DNA of 64,000 bases from the NCBI GenBank assembly GCA_017991835.1, contig JAGOPY010000007.1, forward strand, positions 49,437 to 113,436, read 5' to 3'. Origin of the DNA: Bacteroidales bacterium. Lineage in GTDB: Bacteria > Bacteroidota > Bacteroidia > Bacteroidales > JAGOPY01. Below, piece after piece: positions 7,762 to 15,821 of the stretch. The translations under genes and the position numbers were made by a program. Every line of letters starts with the position of its first letter. The first letter of the stretch is position 1. Under the pieces are notes generated by a model. The model ran no database searches. It had not been told where the DNA came from and saw only the letters and a list, made by a program, of their open reading frames with translations.

Positions 7762-8610
7762 TTACCTGCTCAGCGCCACCAGCAACTCCTTCGGATGGAT
7801 GCTCAAAACAGGGATCGGGGAATGGTTGACCATCTGCTGCGCATAAGGCCCCAGTAGCAGGTTCTTTGCTGCCGTCTCCTGCTCGGTCATGATAGAAATG
7901 AGGTTAGCGTTCACCTTGAGCGCATATTCGATCGTCGAATCGGAGATATTATCTGCTTCAACCGATTCAAGCACATATTTTATATTGTCCTCTTCTAGGT
8001 GCTTGACCACCTGTTCGGCATAGCTGTCGACTTTCCGGATAACGGCTTTGACAGAAGAGGTATAGACCCGCAACACATGGACCTCGGCGTCGAATATCCG
8101 GGCCATATAGGCGGTAAACGGAACCTTTTGGCGCGTCTCCGGCGTACTGTCGAGCGGCAGGATGATCTTTTCCAGGTGCCGGTTGATACTGACGCCGCCC
8201 CGGATGGTGATCACCGGCTTTTTAATCGCGCTCACGATCCGGTTGGCATTGCTGCCCATCCAGAACTCCTCGAATCCCGATGAGCCATGAGTGCCGGCCA
8301 TCACCAGGAAGATCTCCTTTTTATCGGCCTCTTTGACAATCTCATGATATACCTTTCCCTCTTTGATCAGATACTCCAGTTTGTTTTTTCCCATTAGCGG
8401 CTGGTACTTTTCCACCAGCTCGTCGAACTTGTCTTTGACCATAGCCGACATGGTCTGAGGGCCTTCGGTGAACATCTCGCGGGATGAATCGGGCCGTATA
8501 ACGAAAATCATTTCGATGCCTGCGTCAGCTTTTCTGGCAATCGTAATCGCGTGTTCCAGCGCGTTGATGGAGCACTCGGAGAAATCAATGGCAACCAAAA
8601 TCTTTTTCAT
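7762..8610 (-). CDS. Universal stress protein, tandem UspA domains
   Basis: 282 residues containing two UspA domains. Each begins with a beta strand of the type KKILVAIDFSECSINALEHA (residues 1-20); the second starts near LEKIILPLDSTPETRQKVPF. The nucleotide-binding style loop MAGTHGSSGFEEFWMGSNANRI sits at the end of domain 1, similar to GxxGxxG(S/T) loops of ATP-binding Usp proteins. A cytoplasmic stress-adaptation role is inferred from the family. It is the last gene of a three-gene minus-strand operon (9900 to 7762), 10 bases after the SPOR-domain gene, and is a close paralogue of the first gene (9046-9900). Confidence 0.9.
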   Translation of the reverse strand: MKKILVAIDFSECSINALEHAITIARKADAGIEMIFVIRPDSSREMFTEGPQTMSAMVKDKFDELVEKYQPLMGKNKLEYLIKEGKVYHEIVKEADKKEIFLVMAGTHGSSGFEEFWMGSNANRIVSAIKKPVITIRGGVSINRHLEKIILPLDSTPETRQKVPFTAYMARIFDAEVHVLRVYTSSVKAVIRKVDSYAEQVVKHLEEDNIKYVLESVEADNISDSTIEYALKVNANLISIMTEQETAAKNLLLGPYAQQMVNHSPIPVLSIHPKELLVALSR

Positions 8611-8620
8611 AGCTCGTATG

Positions 8621-9049
8621 TTATTTCATGATGGGAAAATTAATTTCGTCTTTGGTAACCCAGGCATTCGGGTAGCTGATCATGATCAGTTGAAGGTCTT
8701 TCTCGGCGTCGAGCCGCGATTTATAATCCCCTACCCTCACCCGGTAATTGGGTGCTTTCCAGCTGACATAGGCCGGAATATCGGGAAACAGCAAGAGGAA
8801 TTCATCCCTTGTTTGCCTTGCCCTGTCGCTGGAATTCAGGCCCGAATCAAAGAATATCTGGATCCGGTAACCCGGGATCAGCTTGGTATCCGGGTTCTCC
8901 ATGAGCTTTAGCCTGAGCGATTCATAATTGACCAGCACACTGTCGATCCTTTCATCGCGGATCACGGAGACATGGCCCATTCCGGCATCCTGCGCCCTGA
9001 GAAAGGGCTGCAGCAATAAAACCAGGCCGATGACCAGGGTGAATCTCAT
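8621..9049 (-). CDS. Exported SPOR-domain-like protein
   Basis: 142 residues. A signal peptide (MRFTLVIGLVLLLQPFLRAQ, cleavage near AQ-DAG) is followed by a short linker and a C-terminal SPOR-like fold: GYRIQIFFDSG, then YVSWKAPNYRVRVGDYKSRL, then YPNAWVTKDEI. SPOR domains bind denuded glycan strands of peptidoglycan, so a periplasmic or envelope location is likely. Its ATG overlaps the stop of the upstream Usp gene (ATGA), so the two are translationally coupled. Why an envelope protein is sandwiched between two cytoplasmic Usp genes is not obvious; the three-gene order suggests a shared stress cue. Confidence 0.82.
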   Translation of the reverse strand: MRFTLVIGLVLLLQPFLRAQDAGMGHVSVIRDERIDSVLVNYESLRLKLMENPDTKLIPGYRIQIFFDSGLNSSDRARQTRDEFLLLFPDIPAYVSWKAPNYRVRVGDYKSRLDAEKDLQLIMISYPNAWVTKDEINFPIMK

Positions 9050-9900
9050 TTGTTCAATCCGTTAGCAATGGACACCAGTTCCTTGGCACGCATGCTCAGG
9101 ACGGGGATCGGCGAATGGTTCACCATCTGCTGCGCATAGGGCCCGAGGAAAATATTGGCCGTCGTGGTCTCCTGTTCGGTCATAATGGCGATCATGTCGG
9201 CCGAAACGGCCTCCGCATAATCGATCGTCGTCCGGGTAATATTTTCCGACTCTTTCGTCACGGTGACGAACCGGATATTTCTCTCTTTACAGTATTCTTC
9301 CACCTGCCGGGCATAGTTATCGACCCTTTTCTGCACCGATTTCAGCGGGGTGGAATAGAGTGAAAGGATATGGATCTCCGAATCGAAGAGGCTTGCAACA
9401 TTCACCGCCACCGGGATTTTTTGCCGTGTCTCCTGGGAGCTGTCGATCGGGATGATGATCTTTTTAATATCCCCGACGGCACAGTCATGACGTAATGTAA
9501 TAACGGGGCAGGGGACGCTGGTGACGATGCGGTAGGCATTGCTGCCGATCCAGTACTCTTCGAAGCCTGAAACGCCGTGGGTACCGGCGATGATCAGGTC
9601 GGCCCCGGAGCTCTTGGCCTGCTGGGCCAGTTCGATATAGACCTTTCCTTTACGCGTCTTAAAATCGAGTTTACCGTTTTTGAGTGTTCGGGCATATTTT
9701 TCCTGGAGTTCTTTCAGGAGGGCTACTTTTTCATTTCTCTCTTCGTGGGCAAAACCTTCGAACACCACCTCTTCGCTGGTGGTATTGTCGACCCACACCA
9801 TTTGCACATCCGCACCCGCTTTGCCGGCAATATGGATTCCGTAGGCAAGGGCATTGAGCGATGTCTTGGAGAAGTCGATGGCTACAATGATCTGTTTCAT
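9046..9900 (-). CDS. Universal stress protein, tandem UspA domains
   Basis: 284 residues from the ATG at 9898-9900 (MKQIIVAIDFSKTSLNALAY). An ATG 21 bases further upstream is in frame, but the chosen start aligns with the paralogue at 7762-8610. It has two UspA domains; the loop GTHGVSGFEEYWIGSNAYRI and the C-terminal EQETTTANIFLGPYAQQMVN closely match the paralogue. It is the first gene of the operon, and its stop overlaps the SPOR gene's start. The two Usp genes probably arose by duplication around the SPOR gene. Confidence 0.9.
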   Translation of the reverse strand: MKQIIVAIDFSKTSLNALAYGIHIAGKAGADVQMVWVDNTTSEEVVFEGFAHEERNEKVALLKELQEKYARTLKNGKLDFKTRKGKVYIELAQQAKSSGADLIIAGTHGVSGFEEYWIGSNAYRIVTSVPCPVITLRHDCAVGDIKKIIIPIDSSQETRQKIPVAVNVASLFDSEIHILSLYSTPLKSVQKRVDNYARQVEEYCKERNIRFVTVTKESENITRTTIDYAEAVSADMIAIMTEQETTTANIFLGPYAQQMVNHSPIPVLSMRAKELVSIANGLNK

Positions 9901-9996
9901 GTCCCGGCAGTTTGGTTTCAATTTTCAGTAAAATTAAGAAATTAAAATGAAATTTCCTACTGTTAAAAAGTAAACGGTGAATTTGTGCGGGAAACG

Positions 9997-10153
9997 GAGA
10001 CTCCATCTGCCCTATGTGAGATGGAGTCTCCTTCCAATTGAGATGCCATCTCGAATTTGAGATGGAGTCTCGCTGAAATGAGATGCCATCTCGAATTTGA
10101 GATGGAGTCTCGCTGAAATGAGATGCCATCTCACTAAAACCAGATGGAGTCTC
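9997..10153. repeat. Palindrome array built on GAGATGGAGTCTC / GAGATGCCATCTC
   Basis: Begins with an inverted repeat (GAGACTCCATCT, 10-nt loop, AGATGGAGTCTC; 9997-10030), then two exact 40-bp direct repeats (10040-10079 and 10080-10119), each holding GAGATGCCATCTC, GAATTT and GAGATGGAGTCTC, and a partial third copy to about 10153. The same GAGATG(G/C)CATCTC palindrome recurs at 39590-39684. It fills most of the 9901-10251 spacer; no gene is seen there. Confidence 0.85.
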
Positions 10154-10200
10154 AAACCAAAAAGTTATCAAACGCCCTTGACTTTCTTATCTGATCGAAC

Positions 10201-10208
10201 TATATTTG
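10201..10208 (+). promoter_or_regulatory. -7 element (TATATTTG)
   Basis: Fits TAnnTTTG, 44 bases upstream of the ATG at 10252. Confidence 0.4.
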
Positions 10209-10251
10209 TTCAATCCGTTTCATTCATTCATTAACTAATCAATCAATCCAA

Positions 10252-11391
10252 ATGGAATGGCGTGATCAAATAAGTTATCCCTATCAAGAGGGAGAGGGTT
10301 ATATAACGATACCCTTATACGAATCGCTGATAGATGGAGGAAATACAGAAGCTGAACTCTCCGATATTGAATCTGCAGAAACTGAAGACATGTGGGCATT
10401 AAGAAGCCAGCTTTTAGGCCATTCGCCGCATCTTTCTCAGGAGGTACTCAGGGCTGCTTCTGAGCGGCCAGATGTGTTTCCGGATGAGGTGTTACTTGAT
10501 ATCCTATCGGCTAATCCCGACGAGTTGGATAAGGATACTCTACTTAGTTTTCTTGAACAAAAAGAGAATCCCCTGCCGGGTTATATGCTGGAAATCCTAA
10601 GGCAGGTAGCAAATGGTGTGACTTATAAAACTATCCTTCAGGAAGAACTGGCTGGTTACCATGCGGCTAAAATCCAGGCCGCACAGGATATTATCAGGAG
10701 TATTCTGTATGATACCGTTTTTGATGTCGATGAGTACCGCTCCTGGTTGGATAACTTAGGAGGGATGGAGGCAGATAAGAAAATCATTGCTGCTTATTTG
10801 TATGAGAATGATACATTTAGCGCACTGGAGTTACTGGATTTAACCGCCGATATTTATTATCTTGGAGGTCAGGAATTAGATGAATATAATGATTACAGAT
10901 CTCTTTTGGAACTACAAATCGGATGGAAGGCTGAAGGAAAATCAGTGCTGCAACTCGATAGTCTCGATATCGGTTTGCTGGAGGATTATGCCATCAACGA
11001 ATCATCCCAGGCGGGAAACATAGCCAGGAATATCCTGGAATATACAAATTACCAGCATTATTGCAATTGTCTTGAAAATACAGACAGCTCATTTTACAAA
11101 AGTGCACGGATAGATCCATCATATAAAGCTGATAATCAGGACGGAATATTTGTTTCCGTTAAACCGAATCCGGCAAAAACATGGATAGCAATTAATTATG
11201 AACTACCGAATGAAGGATCTATGGGAATGTTAACTATTTCAGATGTTTCCGGAAGAATGATCAGCGAAATAATTGTTTCGGGTAAGACAGGACAAAAAGT
11301 GATAAATACAGGTTCTCTGGAACCTGGTATCTATTACTATTCGCTTTCTGTATCAGGAGTTCAAAAGGCCGGAAAGTTTATTATTCAATAG
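10252..11391 (+). pseudogene. C-terminal part of a T9SS-sorted protein, N-terminus lost
   Basis: 379 codons. The last 80 residues form a type A T9SS sorting domain: VKPNPAKTWIAINYELP, LTISDVSGRMI, GLEPGIYYYSL-like (SLEPGIYYYSLSV), ending GKFIIQ. The preceding helical region (LLDILSANPDELDKDTLLSF and similar) looks like what precedes the sorting domain in very long Bacteroidota surface proteins. There is no signal peptide or hydrophobic start, so the product could not enter the Sec/T9SS route. I read it as a truncated remnant that now starts behind a -7 element and a palindrome array. It could still be translated, since the frame is intact and a strong terminator follows. Confidence 0.65.
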
Positions 11392-11405
11392 AAATTATTT
11401 AATTT

Positions 11406-11439
11406 AAAGGTGCTATGAACATGGATTCATAGCACCTTT
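11406..11439 (+). terminator. Intrinsic terminator
   Basis: Stem AAAGGTGCTATGAA / TTCATAGCACCTTT with a 6-nt loop, ending in a T run. It lies 14 bases after the stop at 11391. Confidence 0.85.
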
Positions 11440-11453
11440 TGCAATATCCTGTG

Positions 11454-13382
11454 ATGATGAAAATTATAATCTCAATAACACTCTTTCTATTAAATTGTCT
11501 TTCTTCATGGGCCCAGATTGAGATAATCATGTGGCAAAAATGCCTGGGCACAGATGAAGTTTGCAATCACGCAAATGCTGTCGAATCATCCGGTTCTGGT
11601 TACTTGTTTGGTATTCATCTTTGTAAAGATGGGCCTGGTGTTTCAAATTATCATTCAGGAGCTGATTCATGGATAGTAAGTACTGACCAGTCTGGAAATA
11701 TCCTTTGGGAAAGATGCTATGGAGGAAGTAACATGGATATTCCTCAAAAAATCGTCAGAATTAATGACCATGAATATTACTTATTAAATAATGCTTCCTC
11801 CACTGATGGTGATATTCAAAACGGCAGAACCGGCAATTTCTGGATTGTAAAAATCAATGATACCGGAGAAATTCTTTGGGAAAATAGTTATGGCGGTTCC
11901 ATCATCGGTGAAGAGGTGAGGGATGCTATCCTTTTACCGGATAACGGCCTTTTGATGATGGGCAGGATCAGTTCCATGGGCGGAGATATTACAACGCACT
12001 ATGGAGACATGGATATTTGGTTATGCAGGATCGACTCTACCGGTACCATTGTCTGGCAGAAAACCTTTGGGAACCAGGCCAGGGACAACGCCTTAAAGAT
12101 CAAACTGACAGCCGATAATACCGTGTTGATGATCGGTGCGCATTATGAACCGGGTGGAATGATCGATTGCCAGGTAATAGAACAATATGGTTCCGATGTT
12201 TGGATGCTGGAAATGGATCTGCACGGAACGATTCAAAATCAATGGTGTTATGGTGGAAGCGCTGACGACCTGGGTAGGGATGTCATCAAAATAGCAGATG
12301 GATATGTATTCGTTGCCAGCACAAATTCAAATGATGGAGATGTAAGTGGTTTGCACGGTTCACAAGGTGAGTATGAAGCCACTGATATTTGGGCCGTAAA
12401 AATAGATCTTTGCGGCAATATAATATGGCAAAGGTGCCTGGGAGGATTGGCCTCAGAATGGCCGGTATATTTAACTCAGACAGACGATAGCGGATTCATC
12501 ATAATTGGCAATGCTTTTTCACTTGATGGCGATGTTACAGGGAATCATTCATTGTTTGATTACTATTCCGATATATGGGTTGTAAAACTCACAGGAGACG
12601 GTGAACTTCAATGGAATCATTGTTTTGGCGGTATGAGTACAGAAAGGTTCTGGGGAATCCATTCGGTATTGAAAAAAGATGATTACAACTATGTGATCGG
12701 GGCAAATGCCAATTACCTCAGCGACGATGTCGAATGTGATTTGTTTCCGAATGATCTTCAATATAACGCCTGGCTGCTCGAAATCAAGGACTGCGATTAT
12801 TACAAGCCGCATGTGCCAGTCATTACGTCCGGGCCGGATACGGTCTGTTCCACTGTTACGGCCACATCCGTCTATTCCCTCGATACGGCAAAATGGGCAA
12901 CGGGCTATGAATGGCTGCTGATACCGGCAGAAGCAGGAGCCATAACCGGTGATTCATTATCAGCGGAAATCACCTGGAACCTCACCTATGAAGGCGCTAC
13001 CGAACTTAAAGCCCGCGGAACAAACGACTGTGGGTACTCTGAATGGTCGGAAACGCGGTGCGTACGGGTGCATACGTGCCTGGGAATTGAGGAAGAGGAG
13101 ACGGGGAGACCGGGAGACAAGGAGACGGGGAGAGGGTTGGAGATATGGCCGAATCCTGCAACAGGGATTGTCGATTGTCGATGGTCGATGGTCGATTTTC
13201 GAGGGGATTTGTCATTGATGATTTACGATGTTTTCGGGAGGGAAATCCGGCAAATAGATATTCCGGATACCGACCATGAAATTAAGTTGACTGTCGAAGA
13301 TTTTGTGCCGGGGTTGTATCTGGTCGTTCTTAAAGATGAAAATAACATCATCGGAAGCGCCAAAATGGTTGTTTCGAGATAG
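11454..13382 (+). CDS. Secreted T9SS cargo with repeated WxxKLDxxGxIxW units
   Basis: 642 residues from the ATG at 11454 (an ATG at 11457 is equally possible; upstream in-frame codons lie in the terminator). Signal peptide MMKIIISITLFLLNCLSSWA. About seven repeats of roughly 55 residues follow, with the pattern WxxKxDxxGxIxWxxxxGG (for example WIVKINDTGEILWENSYGGS, WAVKIDLCGNIIWQRCLGG), a beta-propeller-like repeat common in Bacteroidota surface proteins. A PKD-like segment (TSGPDTVCSTVTATSVYSLD) and a type A T9SS sorting domain (WPNPATGIVD, IYDVFGREI, FVPGLYLVVL) end the protein. Spacer-like low-complexity DNA has entered the frame at about 13093-13140 and 13166-13200, encoding ETGRPGDKETGRG and DCRWSMVDFRG, the second inside the sorting domain. 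Confidence 0.85.
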   Translation: MMKIIISITLFLLNCLSSWAQIEIIMWQKCLGTDEVCNHANAVESSGSGYLFGIHLCKDGPGVSNYHSGADSWIVSTDQSGNILWERCYGGSNMDIPQKIVRINDHEYYLLNNASSTDGDIQNGRTGNFWIVKINDTGEILWENSYGGSIIGEEVRDAILLPDNGLLMMGRISSMGGDITTHYGDMDIWLCRIDSTGTIVWQKTFGNQARDNALKIKLTADNTVLMIGAHYEPGGMIDCQVIEQYGSDVWMLEMDLHGTIQNQWCYGGSADDLGRDVIKIADGYVFVASTNSNDGDVSGLHGSQGEYEATDIWAVKIDLCGNIIWQRCLGGLASEWPVYLTQTDDSGFIIIGNAFSLDGDVTGNHSLFDYYSDIWVVKLTGDGELQWNHCFGGMSTERFWGIHSVLKKDDYNYVIGANANYLSDDVECDLFPNDLQYNAWLLEIKDCDYYKPHVPVITSGPDTVCSTVTATSVYSLDTAKWATGYEWLLIPAEAGAITGDSLSAEITWNLTYEGATELKARGTNDCGYSEWSETRCVRVHTCLGIEEEETGRPGDKETGRGLEIWPNPATGIVDCRWSMVDFRGDLSLMIYDVFGREIRQIDIPDTDHEIKLTVEDFVPGLYLVVLKDENNIIGSAKMVVSR

Positions 13383-13475
13383 ACGATCTTTTTCAACAGG
13401 CGAAACCTCGATCAGACGAACAGACGATATTCGATTTTATTGGGTAGTGCTATGGCTGTAAGAAAATTTTATCCC

Positions 13476-13619
13476 CTACGGGGAAATATTTCTTTATGCT
13501 ATTGATCCTGCTACAGTATTTTATCGCCTACGGCGAAAACCATTAATCTACGGGGAAATATTTCCTTTTGCTATTGATCCTGCTACAGTATTTTATCGCC
13601 TACGGCGAAAACCGTTAAT
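13476..13619. repeat. Two tandem 72-bp repeats with CCTACGG palindromes
   Basis: Units 13476-13547 and 13548-13619 are nearly identical. Each has CTACGGGG and CGCCTACGGCG; just outside lie CCCCTACGGGG and GACGGATTTACCCGTC. They fill part of the 13383-13804 spacer, which carries no gene. Confidence 0.85.
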
Positions 13620-13687
13620 CTATTCCCCGACGGATTTACCCGTCGGAAGAAAACCCCTCTTTCACCGACGGATTTCTTTCAAACTAT

Positions 13688-13773
13688 CCCAAATCGCCAA
13701 ATCGCCAAATCGCCAAATCGTCAAATCGCCCAATCGTCAAATCGCCCAATCGTCAAATCGCCCAATCGTCAAA
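13688..13773. repeat. Short tandem repeat of a 9-bp unit (CAAATCGCC / CAATCGTCA)
   Basis: About nine imperfect copies end just before the ruvB -7 element. Confidence 0.85.
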
Positions 13774-13778
13774 TTAAT

Positions 13779-13786
13779 TACCTTTG
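13779..13786 (+). promoter_or_regulatory. -7 element (TACCTTTG) for ruvB
   Basis: Fits TAnnTTTG, 18 bases before the ruvB ATG, implying a short leader. Confidence 0.45.
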
Positions 13787-13804
13787 ACATAAATTCTCAT
13801 TCCG

Positions 13805-14827
13805 ATGAACGACAACCTCGACGCTTCCGGAAAATCATTCTCGCCGGCGGAACAAGAAGCGGAACAGGCGCTGCGGCCGGCCGATTTCACCAATTTCGCC
13901 GGGCAGCAGAACGTCAAGGAAAACCTGTCGGTCTTCGTTCAGGCCGCCCGCCAGCGCGGCGAAGCGCTCGACCATGTGCTGCTGCACGGCCCGCCCGGAC
14001 TGGGCAAAACAACGCTGTCGTATATCATCGCCAACGAGCTGGGTGTCAATATCCGCATCTCCTCGGGGCCGGTGCTCGACAAACCGGGCGACCTGGCCGG
14101 CCTGCTGACCAACCTCGAGCCCAATGATGTGCTGTTCATCGACGAGATCCACCGCCTGAGCCCTGTGGTGGAAGAATACCTGTACTCTGCCATGGAAGAC
14201 TACCGGATCGATATCATGATCGAGACGGGGCCCAATGCGCGCAGCGTGCAGATCAAGCTGAATCCGTTCACCCTTGTGGGCGCCACCACCCGCTCGGGCC
14301 TGCTGACCGCCCCGCTCCGGTCGCGTTTCGGTATCAACCTCCGCCTGGCTTACTACGACGCGGCCACCCTCGAAGCCATCCTCTACCGCAGCGCCCGCAT
14401 CCTGAATGTGCCAATTGCAAAGGAAGCCGCCCGCGAAATCGCCCGCCGCAGCCGCGGTACGCCCCGTATCGCCAACCTGCTCCTGCGCCGCGTGAGGGAC
14501 TTTGCCCAGATCAAAGGCGACGGCACCATCACCATCAATATCGCACAGATGGCCCTGAAAGCGCTGCATGTCGACCTCCACGGCCTCGACGAGATGGACA
14601 ACCGGATCCTGCTTACGATCATCGAGAAGTTCAAGGGGGGCCCTGTCGGGATCAATACCATTGCCACCGCCGTCGGAGAAGAGGCCGGCACTATCGAAGA
14701 GGTGTATGAGCCGTTCCTCATCCAGGAGGGATACCTGATGCGGACGGCCCGGGGGCGCGAAGCCACCGAACTGGCTTACAAACACCTGGGCAAAGTGCCG
14801 TTTCCCCGTCAGGATCAACTGTTCTGA
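13805..14827 (+). CDS. ruvB: Holliday junction branch-migration ATPase RuvB
   Basis: 340 residues, the usual length. Walker A is GPPGLGKTT, Walker B is LFIDEIHRL, sensor 1 is [20 protein letters not shown], and the C-terminal winged helix ends [14 protein letters not shown]. RuvB hexamers pump DNA through the RuvA-bound Holliday junction. ruvA is in this window too, but about 18 kb away (32452-33063). It is the first gene of a tight operon: queG starts 16 bases downstream and a secreted protein 15 bases after that. Confidence 0.98.
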   Translation: MNDNLDASGKSFSPAEQEAEQALRPADFTNFAGQQNVKENLSVFVQAARQRGEALDHVLLHGPPGLGKTTLSYIIANELGVNIRISSGPVLDKPGDLAGLLTNLEPNDVLFIDEIHRLSPVVEEYLYSAMEDYRIDIMIETGPNARSVQIKLNPFTLVGATTRSGLLTAPLRSRFGINLRLAYYDAATLEAILYRSARILNVPIAKEAAREIARRSRGTPRIANLLLRRVRDFAQIKGDGTITINIAQMALKALHVDLHGLDEMDNRILLTIIEKFKGGPVGINTIATAVGEEAGTIEEVYEPFLIQEGYLMRTARGREATELAYKHLGKVPFPRQDQLF

Positions 14828-14843
14828 TCATTCCTTTCTGACC

Positions 14844-15806
14844 ATGAAAAGCCCGGAATACGACCGGCATGAGCTCACGCAACGGATTAAATCCATGGCT
14901 TCAGAGCTGGGATTCGATGCCTGCGGCATCGCGGAAGCAAACCGCCTGGATGAAGACGGACAACGGCTGGACGAATGGCTCACCGACGGTTTCCAGGCCG
15001 GGATGGGATATATGGAGCGCCACAAAGAAAAACGGACGGATCCCCGGTTGCTGGTCCCAGGCGCCCGGTCGGTAATTGTCCTTCTTATGAATTATTACCC
15101 GCCGATAAAATTACCCGCGGAAAACAACTACGAAATTGCACGGTATGCATACGGCCGGGATTATCACTTCGTGTTAAAGGAGAAATTGCATCTGATTATC
15201 AAGGAGTTGCAGAGGGTTTCCAACCCCGGGGTTGGAAACCCTTCCCGGGCTTTCACTGATTCTGCCCCGGTGCTCGAACGAGCCTGGGCTGAGCGCGCCG
15301 GCCTCGGGTTCATCGGGAAAAACACCTGCCTCATCCATCCCAGGCTCGGCTCTTTCGTCTTTATCGCCGAGATCATCACAAGGATCGAACTGGAGTACGA
15401 TACTGACAAAGTCAACGATATGTGCGGCGGTTGCACCCGTTGCATCGACGCCTGCCCTACCGCGGCCATTACAGCACCCCGCAGGCTCGACGCACGGAAA
15501 TGCATCTCTTTCCATACCATCGAATCACGGGAAGAACCGCCGGACGAACTGAGAGAGAATTTCGGCAACCTGATCTTCGGGTGCGACATCTGCCAGCAGG
15601 TCTGCCCGTGGAACCGGAAAGCTCCGCCACACCATGAGCCCCAATTCCTTCCAAATAAGGATTTACAGGAAATGACCCGCGAAAGATGGGAATCGCTCGA
15701 TCCGGAAAGGTTTGAAGAACTTTTCCATGAATCGGCGATTCAAAGAGCATCTTACGATGGATTAATGCGAAATATCCTCTTCCTTAAAAAAAATGAAGGG
15801 AAATAA
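14844..15806 (+). CDS. queG: Epoxyqueuosine reductase QueG
   Basis: 320 residues. It reduces epoxyqueuosine to queuosine in tRNA, using cobalamin and two 4Fe-4S clusters. Cluster motifs are CGGCTRCIDACP (with TAAI following) and CDICQQVCPWN. The cobalamin/substrate region shows GFDACGIAEA, GARSVIVLLMNYYPP and APVLERAWAERAGLGFIGKN. Between residues about 124 and 133 a perfect 28-nt palindrome (15214-15241) encodes RVSNPGVGNP where family members have a short variable helix/loop, so the enzyme probably tolerates it. It lies between ruvB and a secreted protein in one operon. Confidence 0.96.
   Translation: MKSPEYDRHELTQRIKSMASELGFDACGIAEANRLDEDGQRLDEWLTDGFQAGMGYMERHKEKRTDPRLLVPGARSVIVLLMNYYPPIKLPAENNYEIARYAYGRDYHFVLKEKLHLIIKELQRVSNPGVGNPSRAFTDSAPVLERAWAERAGLGFIGKNTCLIHPRLGSFVFIAEIITRIELEYDTDKVNDMCGGCTRCIDACPTAAITAPRRLDARKCISFHTIESREEPPDELRENFGNLIFGCDICQQVCPWNRKAPPHHEPQFLPNKDLQEMTRERWESLDPERFEELFHESAIQRASYDGLMRNILFLKKNEGK
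15214..15241. repeat. Perfect 28-nt palindrome inserted in frame in queG
   Basis: Arms GGGTTTCCAACCCC and GGGGTTGGAAACCC with no loop. It is translated VSNPGVGNP on the coding strand. Confidence 0.92.
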
Positions 15807-15821
15807 TTATTTTTACACTCC

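Noticed and set aside
9731..10171. 146-codon minus-strand frame through the palindrome array
   Set aside because: It reads through GAGATGG repeats and then overlaps the Usp gene in another frame; no domain.
13835..14818. 327-codon frame antisense to ruvB
   Set aside because: A shadow of the GC-rich ruvB codons; no domain or start context. ruvB itself is certain.
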